This document shows, piece by piece, positions 12,579 through 26,993 of a DNA stretch of 64,000 bases. The stretch comes from Cydia pomonella (taxonomy: Eukaryota > Arthropoda > Insecta > Lepidoptera > Tortricidae). Each line of letters begins with the position of its first letter. The stretch's first letter is position 1. Both the position numbers and the translations under genes were made by a program. The DNA lies in assembly GCF_033807575.1 (NCBI RefSeq), contig NC_084724.1, positions 14,189,228-14,253,227 on the forward strand, read 5' to 3'. The notes below the pieces were generated by a model. That model saw only the letters and a list, made by a program, of their open reading frames with translations, did not search any database and had not been told where the DNA came from.

Positions 12579-15500
12579 TCTACGCAAAAAAATATATATG
12601 TAAAATAAATTGCACTGTATTCTTATTAGAATGGCATTTGTTTTCTAGTATTAAAACAAGCCTTAATTATCTACTTTAAGTCTAAAATGAAAATGGTAAA
12701 TGTCTTAATAGTTACTATTATGTTTGGGAGAGGACACTGACTTCTGTAACACAGGTTTTTACCTAGCTCAGAAGTCAGGGACTTCCACACTAAAATGTAC
12801 TTCCCTTAATGCCAATAAAACTTTATTTTATTAAAAAAAAAAGTTTTTTTATTTATTTGCTCATAAAAATTGCGAGTTTCATTAAAAACTTTTATGTCTG
12901 CCAGTAGGTGTGTCTAAACCACATCACAGTGGCAGCGTCGCAGCCAAAAAGATAAGTTATTAAAGAAACATTTTTTTTTAAATAATTACCACTATTTCTA
13001 AAATTCTAAAACTGAATAGACAAACATATATGGTATACATTCAACTCAATTTTCCCCCTAAAATAAGAAATAATGACATTTAGTTTTGTACTGATCACTA
13101 AAATTTCCATAACTATATGTTCCTGCCTCTAACTGCATCGCATATGCTCTCGGCCGCTTCGAATTACAGTTTTATGGTGACTGGAAATCATACTATGACA
13201 GGCCGAGATTTTCCTGCTATAAATTCACATCAACGTAAGTTTATAGGAAATGTTGAAATCTGCCATTCTTTGGAGTCATATAAACTATATAGTCTATCAC
13301 TATGATTTATCGTCATGGGAACGCCCACCTGATAACAGTTAAATCTACAATAGTGTAATTGATCACTTCCATAGATTCCGGCAATCGAAACAATAAATCA
13401 CTAAATGTCTATCTGTTATACGAGTCTAAGAGTCAAGCGCATTCAGTATAGGCACCTAATAACATGGAGATGAAACTGTTTACCTTCAAGGCGCTGACCT
13501 ATGGTTGAAGATTTATTACACTCGAAGCTCTGCATTTAAAATGAGGACCTACATCTGTATTCCATCAGTACGTTCAACGTACCTAAAGTAACCTAAATAG
13601 GTACGTTGAACCAGTGTAATACAATGGTGACAATAAACGTGGAATCGCTTTGTGTTGCTTACTTTTAGGTAACTTATAATATAAAAGTTATAAATAATAG
13701 GTACTTATATATTTTATACCATGGCAGAGTGGAATAAGCGTAACTAATATGGATCGCTTAGTGGTAAACGAGTGACTGTATTTGAATTAAAATGAAACTT
13801 TACACTGAAAGAAATGTTTGCATAGTTTGTTATGTTTGTTTGTTTGTTACAGTTGTAACCAACATTTTGGTTACTGTTTACACAAAAATTGGGACTTGCG
13901 AACTATGTGTTATATGTTACAAAACCGTGTTTGGCTATCAGTGTTCAGGTATTTATTATACACTACAATAGTACATTACGATACAAGTGCGAAAAATAGG
14001 AAATTCGAAACGAGTGGCGATAAATTAAAACACGACCGAAGGGAGTGTTTTAAATCGACACGAGTTGCGAATTACCTATTCGCACATGTATCGTACAACG
14101 TTTTACAGTACATATGGCCCTTTAAATGTTCGACACAGTAACGTAATATGCTACTTCTCGCACTAGTGCTATAAAGTAGCCCCATATGTACTGTAAAATA
14201 AGTTTTGTAAATTTATGCAAAGTTTATTTTCTTATAACCGTAGTTTAGTTATTTAGTAAAGTTACAAAACCAGTTCGGCTATTTATTTTTTTCAGTGTAT
14301 TGCAAAATTTGTTTTGATGTCGTCAATTATACAGGGTGTCTCCCATCATAGGGCTTTAAATGCATGCGATTCCACTCGTTAAATCGAGCTACTTTTACTA
14401 TGGAGCCAAGTCTGAAATCACGATTATTTTTTTGCTTTTCCAAACAAAACATCGCATCTGATCAGCCAAAATGTACTCGTGGCTCCGTGAGCTATAGACC
14501 TCGCGTAAAGATCGATAACTTTAAAGTCTTAAAACATGTAAAGAACGTACTTACTTCGTTGAGCCATCTTCACAGCGTACTTACAATGGCCTTAAGTGCC
14601 ATAGACCGTAATGGCACTTAAGTCCTTAACGCCAATTTCCACCATATTTAGCATTTTCAAAAAAAAACGAAACGACAGCAAAAATCTATGTAGCTACTGA
14701 ACCTGCTTCCAAAATTTCACGAGATTCAGTTGAGAATTGCGACCTGTAGAGGATAACATCCGGACGTACGAAAGAGAATTCGGTCAATAAAGTTCGCCTA
14801 TTGTACAGTGTGTTTTTTTTATGTGCAATAAAGATTAAATAAATAAATAAAAAATGGCCAAAAAATTTTGGTTTTGAAAATTTTGAGGTTTGAAAAAAGT
14901 TGCGATATCGGGGTAGGTCCACCCAAGCCTGGGCCAGCCATTCATAGTGGCAGACATACTGTATTCAATGTAAGTAGGTAGTACATTTATCACAAGCCTA
15001 ATTCGCAACAATATGAGCCACAATCCAGCTAAGGTATGCAAAGTTAATCGATGTAATAGTTGTACGGATTCAGAAAAATAAGGGTCTAAGTGGATCAATA
15101 TTGGCAAAGGATATACGCCTTTTCGCTGGAGACTTAGAATACCGCATCCTACGCGAGGTCCTCAGACCTGATCCACTTAGTTTGGTCATTCTATGTGGGC
15201 TGTTCCGGGTGACCTTGTTTTGCGCTTCAGTCACTTTCATTAGTGCGAGCTACTGAATGCTAGGTAGCTATCATTTGCGTTAGGCATACAACGTTAGTTT
15301 TTATGGGTGTTTACCCCTCTGTCTGCCCTTTCAAATCTTATTTATTTATTTATGTTCAGGAGAACCAACAGTTTTAAACTTACAATAGGACAACAAGATT
15401 AATACAGAGAGCCAATTACAGGAACTCACAAGTAATTACAAAGTATATAAAAAAAATGCTAACACTGACGCACACACACACGCGTACAAAGTGAGAAAAA

Positions 15501-16788
15501 AACAAAAACACAATTGAAAATGAAAATACATAGAAGCCATTAAAATAGACCCTAGGTTCGGAAACACTTAGTTCATTAGCGCCCAGAATAATTGAGGTCT
15601 CAAAGTTCGAAGGAAAAAAGAACATACAGTAAAATATATCAGATGTTAATGCTGATAAAGTATATTTTAAAGTTCATATCGAGGCGCTAATGCACTAGGT
15701 TGATGAATAAAATGCATTTAATCGCTTAATGAAAACTTAATAAAGTAACAAAAAAAAAAAAAACAGTATACATATAATAATACAGAGAAAGAAAGCTCAC
15801 ATAAAACACCGCTTAACCAGACTATGCCTCACATTAGGAACTTTACAATTGAATATGTCAATATCAAGTTCCTTCGACAACTCATTTAGCTTACTTCTGT
15901 AACAATTTATATCTAGTGCAATTTAGGGATTATTTTCTTTCACTCATCGGTGTGAAGTGATAGACGTGTCATAGCCGGGCTAGCACTCACCGGTCCGACG
16001 CGATGGCTGCAATGGACACGGCCCAGTCGGAGCCGCACCAGCCCTGGTCGACGATGGGCGTGATGTACCCGGGCCAGCGCTGCCGAGCGTCGAAGCTGTC
16101 GGGCAGCGGCTCATCCGAGTCGTACTCGATGGGTAGCATCCGCTGCGTCTCGGCGCTCAGGGGCAGCGTGCCTGGAGAAACGTAGGACTAGTAAGTTGCG
16201 TGATTAGGCAGATTAACCAAAAGTCGTCTCCTTCATGATTTTCGTAGACGTCTCTTCTAAACACCTAAGACTGGTATGGATGGTCTTCGTTGTCTCCTGA
16301 ATACGAATTGATCGGTTTTAGTATATGGAGAGGGAACGGGTCGACGGGTCCCCCCTCCATAAACTAAAACCGTCCATTAGTACCTGGGCGACCGAGCTTT
16401 GCTCGGTTATAACTATTTATTGTAATATGGTGGTGTGTAGGTGATAATCTTAACTACATTTTTTTACTAAATTAAACTTGTCTAAAACAATAAAAATTAA
16501 AAAATTATACATAAACTTGAACATATAAAAAAAAAAAGTTAGTCACCGGGCGAGATTCGAACCCGTAACATTCGTTTAGCAGTCCGCGTCTTAACCCGCT
16601 GGACCAGACGGACTGTGGCCGGCAACACGAAATTAGCGACCATATTCTGCGTCGAAAGAAAAACGCATGAAAACTCAAAAACACGCGTTTTCCCAAACAT
16701 AAGACTAATCTAGATAGATTGTTTACCCCCAAAAACCCCCATATACCAAATTTCAGCGAAATCGTTAGAGCCGTTTCCGAGATCACAG

Positions 16789-16829
<41 letters not shown>

Positions 16830-19160
16830 AGAATTGCTCGTTTAAAGGTATAAGATACTAATTTCCACATTTTGAAAAAGTTATAAAAACTGGATGGACT
16901 AAACAATTCTATTTAATCATAGAATCTGGCCAATTTCACCAGAATCGGTCCATAGACCTGCAGAGAACATCCGGACATACGAAAGCAAAATGCCCGATTT
17001 AAAACGGACACCTTCGCTAACGCTTCGGTCAACTATATACACCCGAATTTAAAACCACTTCTTAAAGTCAGTTAATAATAGATTATATAATTACGAGCCT
17101 TCTTATTATTCAAGGCCAGTGTTAAGCATTTGCACACCGTTGAACTAGATTTACTAGACCAGCATGTGCGATAAAAACGCATGTCTACCTGATATCCAGT
17201 TGTACAGTCAGCATCAATAGTAGCGGTTGAAACAACGCGCCAAAAGTATCTGACATCCCGGATAACTTTTCCAAATATAGATAAATCTCTAAAATTTACA
17301 TTAAAAAATATATCTTTTACAATCTTCATTGTTCTACATATAGAACCATCCCTGTAAGTATGTTAAGGTGTTACAGAATGGTAGATACTTTTGACACCTT
17401 GTTTGATCCGCTACTTTTGATGCTGACTGTACACTGGTAAGAGTATTATTAATTTATTAATATTCCTAAATAACTGACATGACTAGTTTTTTTTTATTTG
17501 ACGGTTATTAATTGGTTTATGCATATAAAACTTGTGTTTACATATAAATTTGTTTTGAAACACGCTTAAATGCATATTTAAATACATCAATTAACTAAAC
17601 ATAATCAACGTTGACTTTTATTACGCTGGACATGACCAAAATATAACAATGATGACTTTGTATGGGATTTAAATTGCGTCATTTTAATATTACTTATTTG
17701 TATTTCCTGTTACTATTCTGGTACACAACACAATTCAGTATCCCTAGTGTAAATTTGATCGACATCATAACGTGACGAACGCGTTTGCGTTAAGTCTCAT
17801 TTTGTATAGGATTTTGAGTTTCCAAAACGTCCCGCTTGGCGCGCTCTTTCTAAATCCAATACAAAATGAGACTAAACGCAAACGCGTACGTCACGTTTCG
17901 AAATCGAATTTATTTACACTAGGGGTACAGGTTTAATCTCATTATGAGTGAGTGCGTCGCGTTCTAATGCAATCGGTTGCAGGCTAGAGGTAACGGGTGT
18001 GTTCGATCCAATTTTCAGTAAATTGTAATTTTCAGATTAAATACTTATACCCACTAACGCAAACACATGGAGTAGGTACTATATTTTACAAATATACCAT
18101 GCCGAGTTTGGATAACAAATAAGTAAAATAAAAATACGCGAATCAAAATCATTTACTTTTGTGAGTATTTGTTGTTGATAAAGTTTCAAGTTTTGCTTAA
18201 ATAGGATTCGTACAATGACCTGTCTATGTGTACTTATGTCTACGTAGACCACGTTAAACAGTTTTTGGTAGGCTCTATTATACATACAGCACACTTTATT
18301 ACTGACTCAATTCACTCATATTGTATGTAAATTACCTCTTATTGACACATTCAACGATAAAATGTTAGATTTATCTGACGCCATCCAAATTAGAAGTAGG
18401 GGCAGGTAGCGCAATGGAAAATGGATCTTACTGCGGTCGTTCCAAGGGTGGGATCGTGATTAAGTGCAAAGTTGGCAATTGACTCTATTGAATGGTGAAG
18501 TCACGATTGTCAATTACCGCAACTCAATTTAGTCGGACAAAGCGATATTTTAGTTACATTTTGCACTACTTTTAGCGGTGAACAAACAACATAACCGCCA
18601 AGGGGCCTATTTCTCGAACGGTATCTTATACCTTTAAACGAGCAATTCTTGTATATATATATATATATATAAATATATATATTTCTGTGATCTCGGAAAC
18701 GGCTCTAACGATTTCGCTGAAATTTGGTATATGGGGGTTTTTGGGGGTATAGAATCTATCTAGATTAGTCTTATGTTTGGGAAAACGCGTGTTTTCCCAA
18801 ACATAAGAATGGTTTTTGTAGAATAAGAACTTTTTTGTTCTTACGGTAGACCATTTACGAGTTACTTACGAAACACTTCAAAAGGGACTTTAAAGTTGAT
18901 TTTAATTAACTTTCTCGCTTTAATATCTCTTTAAATATTGATCCTAGCGAAAAGTGTTCTACGTGTTTCATATAGCATAGTTTTTGTTAATTATTTATGT
19001 GTCTTTTTTTTCTGTGCCATACTTTACATACGAGTATTGATAAACTAAAAAATTATTATAATTAAGTTTTCCTCTTTAATATCTTTTTAAATATTGATCC
19101 TTGCAAAAATTCTACTGAATATTTTTTGTAGAAATCTTATACCTTTAAACGAGCAATTCT

Positions 19161-19203
<43 letters not shown>

Positions 19204-22200
19204 CTGTGATCTCGGAAACGGAAATTTGGTATATGGGGGTTTTTGGGGGTATAAAAACTATCTAGATTAGTCTTGTTTGGGAAAACGCGTGTTTTCGAGT
19301 TTTCATGCGTTTTTCTTTCGAAGCAGAATATGGTCGCTAATTTCGTGGTGCCGGCCACTGTTCGTCTGGTCCAGCGGGTTAAGACGCGGACTGCTAAACG
19401 AGTGTTACGGGTTCGAATCTCGCCCGGTGACTAACTTTTATTTTCATATGTTCAAGTTTATATATATTTTTTTTTAATATTTATTGTTTTAGACAAGTTT
19501 AATTTAGTAATAAAATGTAGTTAAGATTATCACCTATACACCACCATATTACAATAAATAGTTATAACCGAGCAAAGCTCGGTCGCCCAGGTACTTAGAC
19601 TAATATTATTAGTCCACGAACTGTCAAGTCGTATAGGTTACCATGGCAACACGCTAATAATTTTAGACTAATACCATTCGAGAAATAGGCCCCAGTTCTT
19701 GCAGAAATTTTTTGTAGTTAAATCATTATTTTTAGAAGTAAGTATCTGCTTACATTATACATTTACATAATACATACAGGGTGGCCAAATAAGAAGTATA
19801 CATTTTCTTTTTAAATTTTAACTGTATTAAGTTCAAAAATTATTAGGTATTGTTTTAAAAATATATTCTTCAGGGTTGGCAAATTCATGCGAAACATAAT
19901 GTCTGACATATGTCCACCTCTAACAGCAGGCAAATGTAAGCCCTTATCATCCCAATGTTCAGCATCTATTCGCACATTTTTGGCATTATCTTAGTACATT
20001 TGTGTCGAATAGTCGGTTTTAACTGTTTAAATTTCATCAGCTCGTTAGCATAGACACGTAATTTTAGATAGCCCCACAGAAATAAGTCAAGAGCTACAAA
20101 ATTTAGAGAATTTGGGTGCCAATCACTGTCACTTTTTTTCAAAATTAATCGAGCAAACAACGTGTTTTAAACAACAGAAACATTTGAGATAAAATTGCTT
20201 GCTGCTAGTGGTATACATTTGACAGAAATTATCTTCCGTATACAATTCCAACCCTGAATAATATATTTATGAAAAAATATTTAATAAAATTTCCACTTAA
20301 TGTAATTAAAATTTAAAAACAAAGTGTATCATTCTTATTTGTCCACCCTGTACAACATTTGATTAATTTACAGTTTTAGAATAAAGTGGCTGTGATGTAT
20401 AGAGTGACAGACAGACGGACATGATGAAACTACGGGGGTACCGTTTTCGCTATTGAACCTGCATTATTGGCCATGGAACCCTAAAATGGATAAATCGTTG
20501 GTGAACTGTAGGTATAAATTAGACATGCATCTCTAGCAGGTAAGTAAATACCGCTATTCATTGTGCAATACTGAAATATGGATCATATAAAATATTGTTT
20601 GCTAAGTGTGATCTAGTGTAGCGGCGGTTGTACAGTCAGCATCAGAAGTAACGGATCAAATAACGCTTCATAAGTATCTACCGTTCTGTAACAGCTTATC
20701 AAAAAGTGATGTCTTTAATAAAGAACAAGTAAGACTGTACAAGATATACTTTTGAATGTGAATTTTAGAAATTTATCTATATTTGGAAAAGTTATCCGGA
20801 ATGTCAGATAGTTTTGGCGCGTTGTTTCATCCGTTACTATTGATGCTGACTGTACCAGTTTTAGTCACAGTTGTCACGATTTGACCTTTCTGGTCGACGA
20901 ACGTTAGAACAGAATATTGACATTACATGTCCAGTATCTTACCTAGTATAGGTAGTTGTTGTTGGCATTCGTCTTAAAGAATCCACATATGTGAAGGACC
21001 AAGGAGCGTCATTATTAGGAATGACGCTATGCAAGGCTCAACACACCGTTGCGTGGGTGGGACTCGATTAGAACCTTGTAGCGACGTCAGTAGCTGTCAT
21101 TCTAATGTCATAGCGGTCTGATTTTATGTTGCTTTTATTTTAACATATGGGGTATGGATTTAAGAGAAATATTTTATGATAAAACTGTTGCAAAAGTGTC
21201 CAGCTGTCAGCTATAAATAATAGTTCCAAATCTCTCCAGAGTAGCGCTAGAGCTAAGAACCTAGGCGTTATTGACGGAGTGACGTGCGCTGTCTATGATT
21301 TGATTTTTTTTTTCAAGTACTCTATGTATTGCAGTGCCACCTATTTAAGGTTTTTTGATGACACTTTTTGGTATATGGAGATTTATTTCCTTACCTCCAC
21401 CTTCCATATTTTAACAGTTATTACTGTTATTAGACCACACACAATGAATATGAACTAAATAAATTGACCACAGACATGGACATTGTTGTAGGATTAAGAT
21501 CTGAATAAAGCCCAAGGACCTTAAGCTCAAGAGCGCTTGCAACTTCTGAGCTTTCGATTGAGTTAAGGTGACGTTCGGATTCAGACTGCACCTGCATCAC
21601 TGCAGTCTTGACGTTTGCGGCAGCAATGTAATCGGCAGTAATGTCGCGCTGCAATAACTGCACCTGTAATGCTCGTACAGTCTGAATCCAAACGTACTAA
21701 TACGGAGAAAGGGATTTCATAATCCTTGTTTTTTTTTTATACTACGTCGGTGGCAGACAAGCATACGGCCCGCCTGATGTTAAGCAGTCTCCGTAGCCTA
21801 TGTACGCCTGCAACTCCAGAGGAGTTACATGCGCGTTGCCGACCCTAAACCCCCCACCCCCCCTCGTTGAGCTCTGGCAACTTTACTCACCGGCAGGAAC
21901 ACAACACTATGAGTAGGGTCTAGTGTTATTTGGCTGCTGTTTTCTGTAAGGTGGAGGTACTTCCCCAGTTGGGCTCTGCTCTAGATCTGGAATGACATCC
22001 ACTGGCTGTGCCCTACCACACAAAGCGAGATGACATTCACAATGCCCATACCTCTCTTTTGGACGTAGTTTAAGGACGTACCCGGGTCCAAGTTACAGGA
22101 TTTTTCTTCGTTACAACAAATTGTTGTTTATTTGGACCTATATATGTGAGAGTAACCCGTACTCACCCAGCTTGTAAATGAGCCCATCCTTGAGCTTCTT

Positions 22201-25200
22201 CCCGTAGAACTGCGAGTAGTTGTATGCGCGCCAGCCCAGGCCGGGCTGGTTGACGCCGTACACCACGTCGTCGCTCATTAGGCACGCGTCGCGCTCGCAC
22301 GACCACTCCGTCTTTTTCGTCCTCTCGTCGTGGACACATTCGCTGTCAAAAAAGTCACAGTTACAAAAAAGAACCGCGAAGTTAGGAATTCATATGTCAA
22401 ATCAAAAGCTTTCAATTTTCAAGGATTGTTGCAAAAACGGACCTAACACATGACTTCTTTAAATACTTGCAGATAAGGCGGAATTTAGAATCACAGCCAC
22501 AGTAGCGATCGTGCGATTTAGATAGGTATCTAGTTTATAAAAAACTTTTTACAAAAAAAGAAAACCTACTTCAAAAACGATAAAAATAAATATTATCCTT
22601 TTTGAGTACATACATATATGTACGGTCGCGGAAATTGATTCTTTAGCAGCTTCCTAGTTGACTACGGAACCCTAAAAAGACCAAACCGAATACAGAACCT
22701 CCTCCGTCTATGAAATTGAAGACGGTTAAAAACTAGCGAATTTAGATAAGTTAAAACATCATTCAGGAAGGTAGACCAGTTTCGATTTCAAGTTATTTAT
22801 CGATTTGAATTTTAATATATCAAGCTAGATCTGAGACCATGAAATCGCGATTTAAATGGTTCATTTTACCGCACCGTCGAGTCAAATTAATGATGCGTTT
22901 ATCATTTGTTTTGTACCTGTACCCATAGCACAATATGAGATAATAATGAGTGACGAGTACCATATGATTTATAGCCATAATGAACTGACTAAGGCCTAGG
23001 TCGTTGCAGTCACCTTGGCTTTAACGGTACCTTAGCGGAATTTACGATACCCGTGCATTATTAAAGACGATTATTGCATGCATATTGATGAGACCGCATT
23101 CGATAGGTATCGGTCTTTGTGATGTCAATCAAGTCGTCAGTGCCATGTGCATACGCATGCGGTGCCATTACGACGGCATGCGCAGGATTTGATTTACAAC
23201 TGACTCGCCCTACAGAATTAAAGATGTCTTTATCGATTCAAATTGTAGCCTAGTTAGACCAATGTATGACTGTATTTTGTGAAAGTTTTAGTATTAAATT
23301 TGATCTATGAATTATATTCATTAGTATTATATATGGAATAATATTTACAACATCAATAAATTGCTCTGATAATTAGATTAAGATAATTATATGTAATACT
23401 GTCTTACTATTCATAAGTGCTTGTTGCTAGGCCTACATGAATAAAGTATATTTGAATTGAATTGAATTGAATGTGAAATAAAGAAAACAAGTAGACAAGA
23501 ATGGCTTTCATCTGAAGTAAGTTCTTAAACAATCTATTAGAAATGAATGCGCAACCATCGATTCTGTTTCAAATAGCATATTTTATACTAATCTTTGCCA
23601 CACAAATAAAGTAGGCGTTTGGTTTATTTACTACGTTTGCCCTCCTTGGACAAGTAAGACGATACTGAAGGTGCTTGTCTGATCTGAGTAAAAATCTTTA
23701 ACAAAGTGTACCTATAAATGTGTAGAAATCTAGCAAAAAAGTATTTATGTAACATACTATTTAACTTGTTTAGGAATACTGGAATATTGACAAAATATTA
23801 TGAACTTTGTGTATATGACTTAAAAGAGATAGTACCTATCTATTTTTTTATTGAATCTTTATTGTACAAAAGAAAACCTTATAGTACAAAACGCGGAGTT
23901 AATGCCATGAGGCATTCTCTACCAGTCAACGTTTAGGCAAAACAGAGATTGTGGGCGGTGCTACTTTAACAACAACCAAATATAATACAATAACATACCA
24001 TACATACATAATACATACATATAAGTATACAAAGTAGTAGTCATCTGCGTTTTCTGTTTATAATTCTCATTAATTCATACAAAAAAATGATGTCATCTCA
24101 TTATAAAGGACACTAGCTGTCACGAATTATGTTTATTAAAATAACGTTATTAGATAATGACGTAAATGTTTAAAAAAATTAACAGTCCGTCAAAATGACA
24201 AATCACCACATTGATTGTATATTTATTTACTCGTTTTTCCGTGAATATGTATGTATATTATTATTATTATTAAAGCCTTTATTATACGAACTGTTGGCAG
24301 TCTATTTAACAATTCCTTATTATATTAACAATTCCTATGAACATGTTCGTAAGGTCTTTTGACCTAGGCCTCTTCCGAATCGTCTTTTTCTATTATATTT
24401 AGGTATTTGTCCAGCATTTTCTTCCATTTTTGTCTATCTATTGCCATTTCTTTCCAGATTTTTCCTATTGTTTCTATGAGGTCTTTTCCCATCTTGTTTT
24501 TGGTTTGTCCTTTTTTCTTTTGCCAACTTTTGGATTCCAATTCGTAGCTATTTTTGTCCATCTGTTATTTTTCATTCTGGCTATTTTTCATTATGTATGT
24601 ATGTAGCGTATGCTATTCGAAATGAATATATTTATATTTGATGATTAACATGCCTTAATTTAAAAATGTTCTAGTCAATGATTTAAAAATGTGACAAGAG
24701 GATGTGGGGACACAAGTTTTTAGGGTTCCGTACCCAAAGGGTAAAACGGGACCCTATTACTAAGACTCCGCTGTCCATCCGTCCGTCCGTCCGTCCGTCT
24801 GTCACCAGGCTGTATCTCGTGAACCGTGATAGCTAGACAGTTGAAATTTTCACAGATGATGTATTTCTGTTGCCGCTATAACAACAAATATTAAAAAGTA
24901 CGGAACCCTCGGAGGGCGAGTCCTACTCGCACTTGTCCGGTTTTTTCCTTCCTAAGTGATTATTTCCGAAACTATTGTTTTCATTCAATAATGGTTTTTA
25001 CTTACATGATTTGGTTTAATTGTTTTGGTATTTAATAGTCAGTATTTTCCTCGCGTTGGTGTGGTGATTTTTTTTTTGTGTTTCATACGGAGGCAAAGTT
25101 TGAAAACCCTCGTGGCTTGAAACCCTCGCAACGCTAAAGATTACACTTCACGATAATATTAATTAGCACGAGCGGTTAAACGACAACTTTGCCCCCTTGT

Positions 25201-26948
25201 AAAGCAAATAACTATTTTAGTAAGTAGTTTTTTTTTAATACGTCATAAATGGTACATAACCCTTCATGGGCGAGTCCGACTCGCACTTGGCCGCTTTTTT
25301 GCAGAACCCCATACTGTAGATCCTCGAGAAAACCTCGGAAGGGAGCTCATTCCACAGCCGGAGCGTCCGCGGGAGGAAATTTATCTTGAACCGCACAGTA
25401 CGCGACCATTTAGGTTCTAAGGTGTGAGGATTATATAGGTAATTATCTGACTTATAATCTTTTACGGATAATCGGTTATGGAATGCGACCAGTAGAGGAG
25501 AACAGCGAGACATACGACAGTATTTTTGCCCAAGCTGAAACGAGGACGCTTCGCTCGCGCTTTGCACTTGCTCGGTCATTAAAAAATGAAACTGAGAGCT
25601 AAATATAAAATTCGCATTTTACGCGTTTGAAATAGAAAAAGTTATGGAAATAAACGAACGTCCATGTTTACAAATATATTTGACAACTGATTGCTCAAGG
25701 TCGCGACCGTGTGACAATTACTCACGACGTAATGACTCCGTCATCAACGTTAATAGATGACAAATTATGACTATTACGGCGTTTGTGACAGCGTAGGACC
25801 ACAGGTTATTATTTGCTACATATTTTATTGTATACATTACTGTTAGTACTTAGTGTTTAGTCCGAGGGTAAGCTCAGGTAGGCTTGTGATGTGGGACTTT
25901 TGGGGACTCAGACAACGATACATATAATATATATCCATGACTCAGGAACAAATATCTGTACTCATCACACAAATTCATGCCCTTACCGGGATTCGTACCC
26001 AGGACCAACGGCTTCATAGGCAGGGTCACTACTCACTAGGCCAGACCGGTCGTCAAAGATATGAGATATTTAGGGATTTTTAGTTAGAAATCAAGACAGT
26101 CGTAAACAAACCTTTATTGTTTACGACTTTCTAGGTTATATTTTGTAACTGTCCATACAAAATGACCTGTTCTCATTGCTTTAAAGTGTAGTTATAAAAT
26201 AATGTCCAACCTACATTTTTCCTTCATGACAGCAGTATGAGGCCGTTAACCACTGAAAGTTAACAACATATTGTACCGAGATTGCACATTCACGACAAGA
26301 CTCATACAAAAGCTAGTAAAGTCAAAATGGCTCTTATTTGAACACAATCTTTGACTAAACAAATCCCACTAAAAACATTTTCATGTAAAATGTTGCCAAG
26401 ACGAAACCATAAGGCTCGCACTGTCGGCTGGTGATTGGTGGTTAAAGGAAAGTACCTGGGCGACAGAGCTTTGCTCGGTTATAACTATTTATTGTAATAT
26501 GGTGGTGATAATCTACATAAACTTAAAAAGTAAAATGTGAACTGACAATTATTATTATTTACAATCGATTTTAACCTTACAGCACTTGTCACAGAGTAAC
26601 GCCATCTATTGTCAATTTCTCTTATTACATAGGTAATTTTTTTACTAAATTAAACTTGTGTAAAACAATAAAAATAAAAAAATTATATATAAACATGAAC
26701 ATATAAAAAAAAAAGTTAGTCACCGAGCGAGATTCGAACCCGTAACACTCGTTTAGCAGTCCGCGTCTTAATCCGCTGGACCAGACGTACAGTGGCCAGC
26801 AACACGAAATTAGCGACCATATTCTGCGTCGAAAGAAAAACGCATGAAAACTCGAAAACACGCGTTTTCCCAAACATAAGACTAATCTAGATAGTTTTTA
26901 TACCCCCAAAAACCCCCATATACCAAATTTCCGTTTCCGAGATCACAG

Positions 26949-26993
<45 letters not shown>

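Larger units (their letters stand above)
18603..19693. mobile_element. MITE (GGGGCCTATTTCTCGA ends) carrying nested composite elements
   Basis: ggggcctatttctcgaacgg at 18602 and ccattcgagaaataggcccc ending at 19693 are inverted repeats with one mismatch. They enclose a partial composite element (18621-18807), a linker and a full composite element (19137-19594). 19595-19693 looks like the original MITE interior. So an older short MITE appears to have been split by later insertions. Confidence 0.65.

Noticed and set aside
13818..14141. 107-codon open frame
   Set aside because: It overlaps the palindromic repeat at 13965-14205, so the frame is fortuitous.
16381..16855. Clear Helitron call for the composite element
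   Set aside because: One copy ends in CTAA followed by T after a hairpin, but the other copies do not share a CTRR end, so the class was left open.
18405..18470. Possible tRNA gene in intron 4
   Set aside because: Only an A-box-like stretch is present; there is no B box or cloverleaf by eye.
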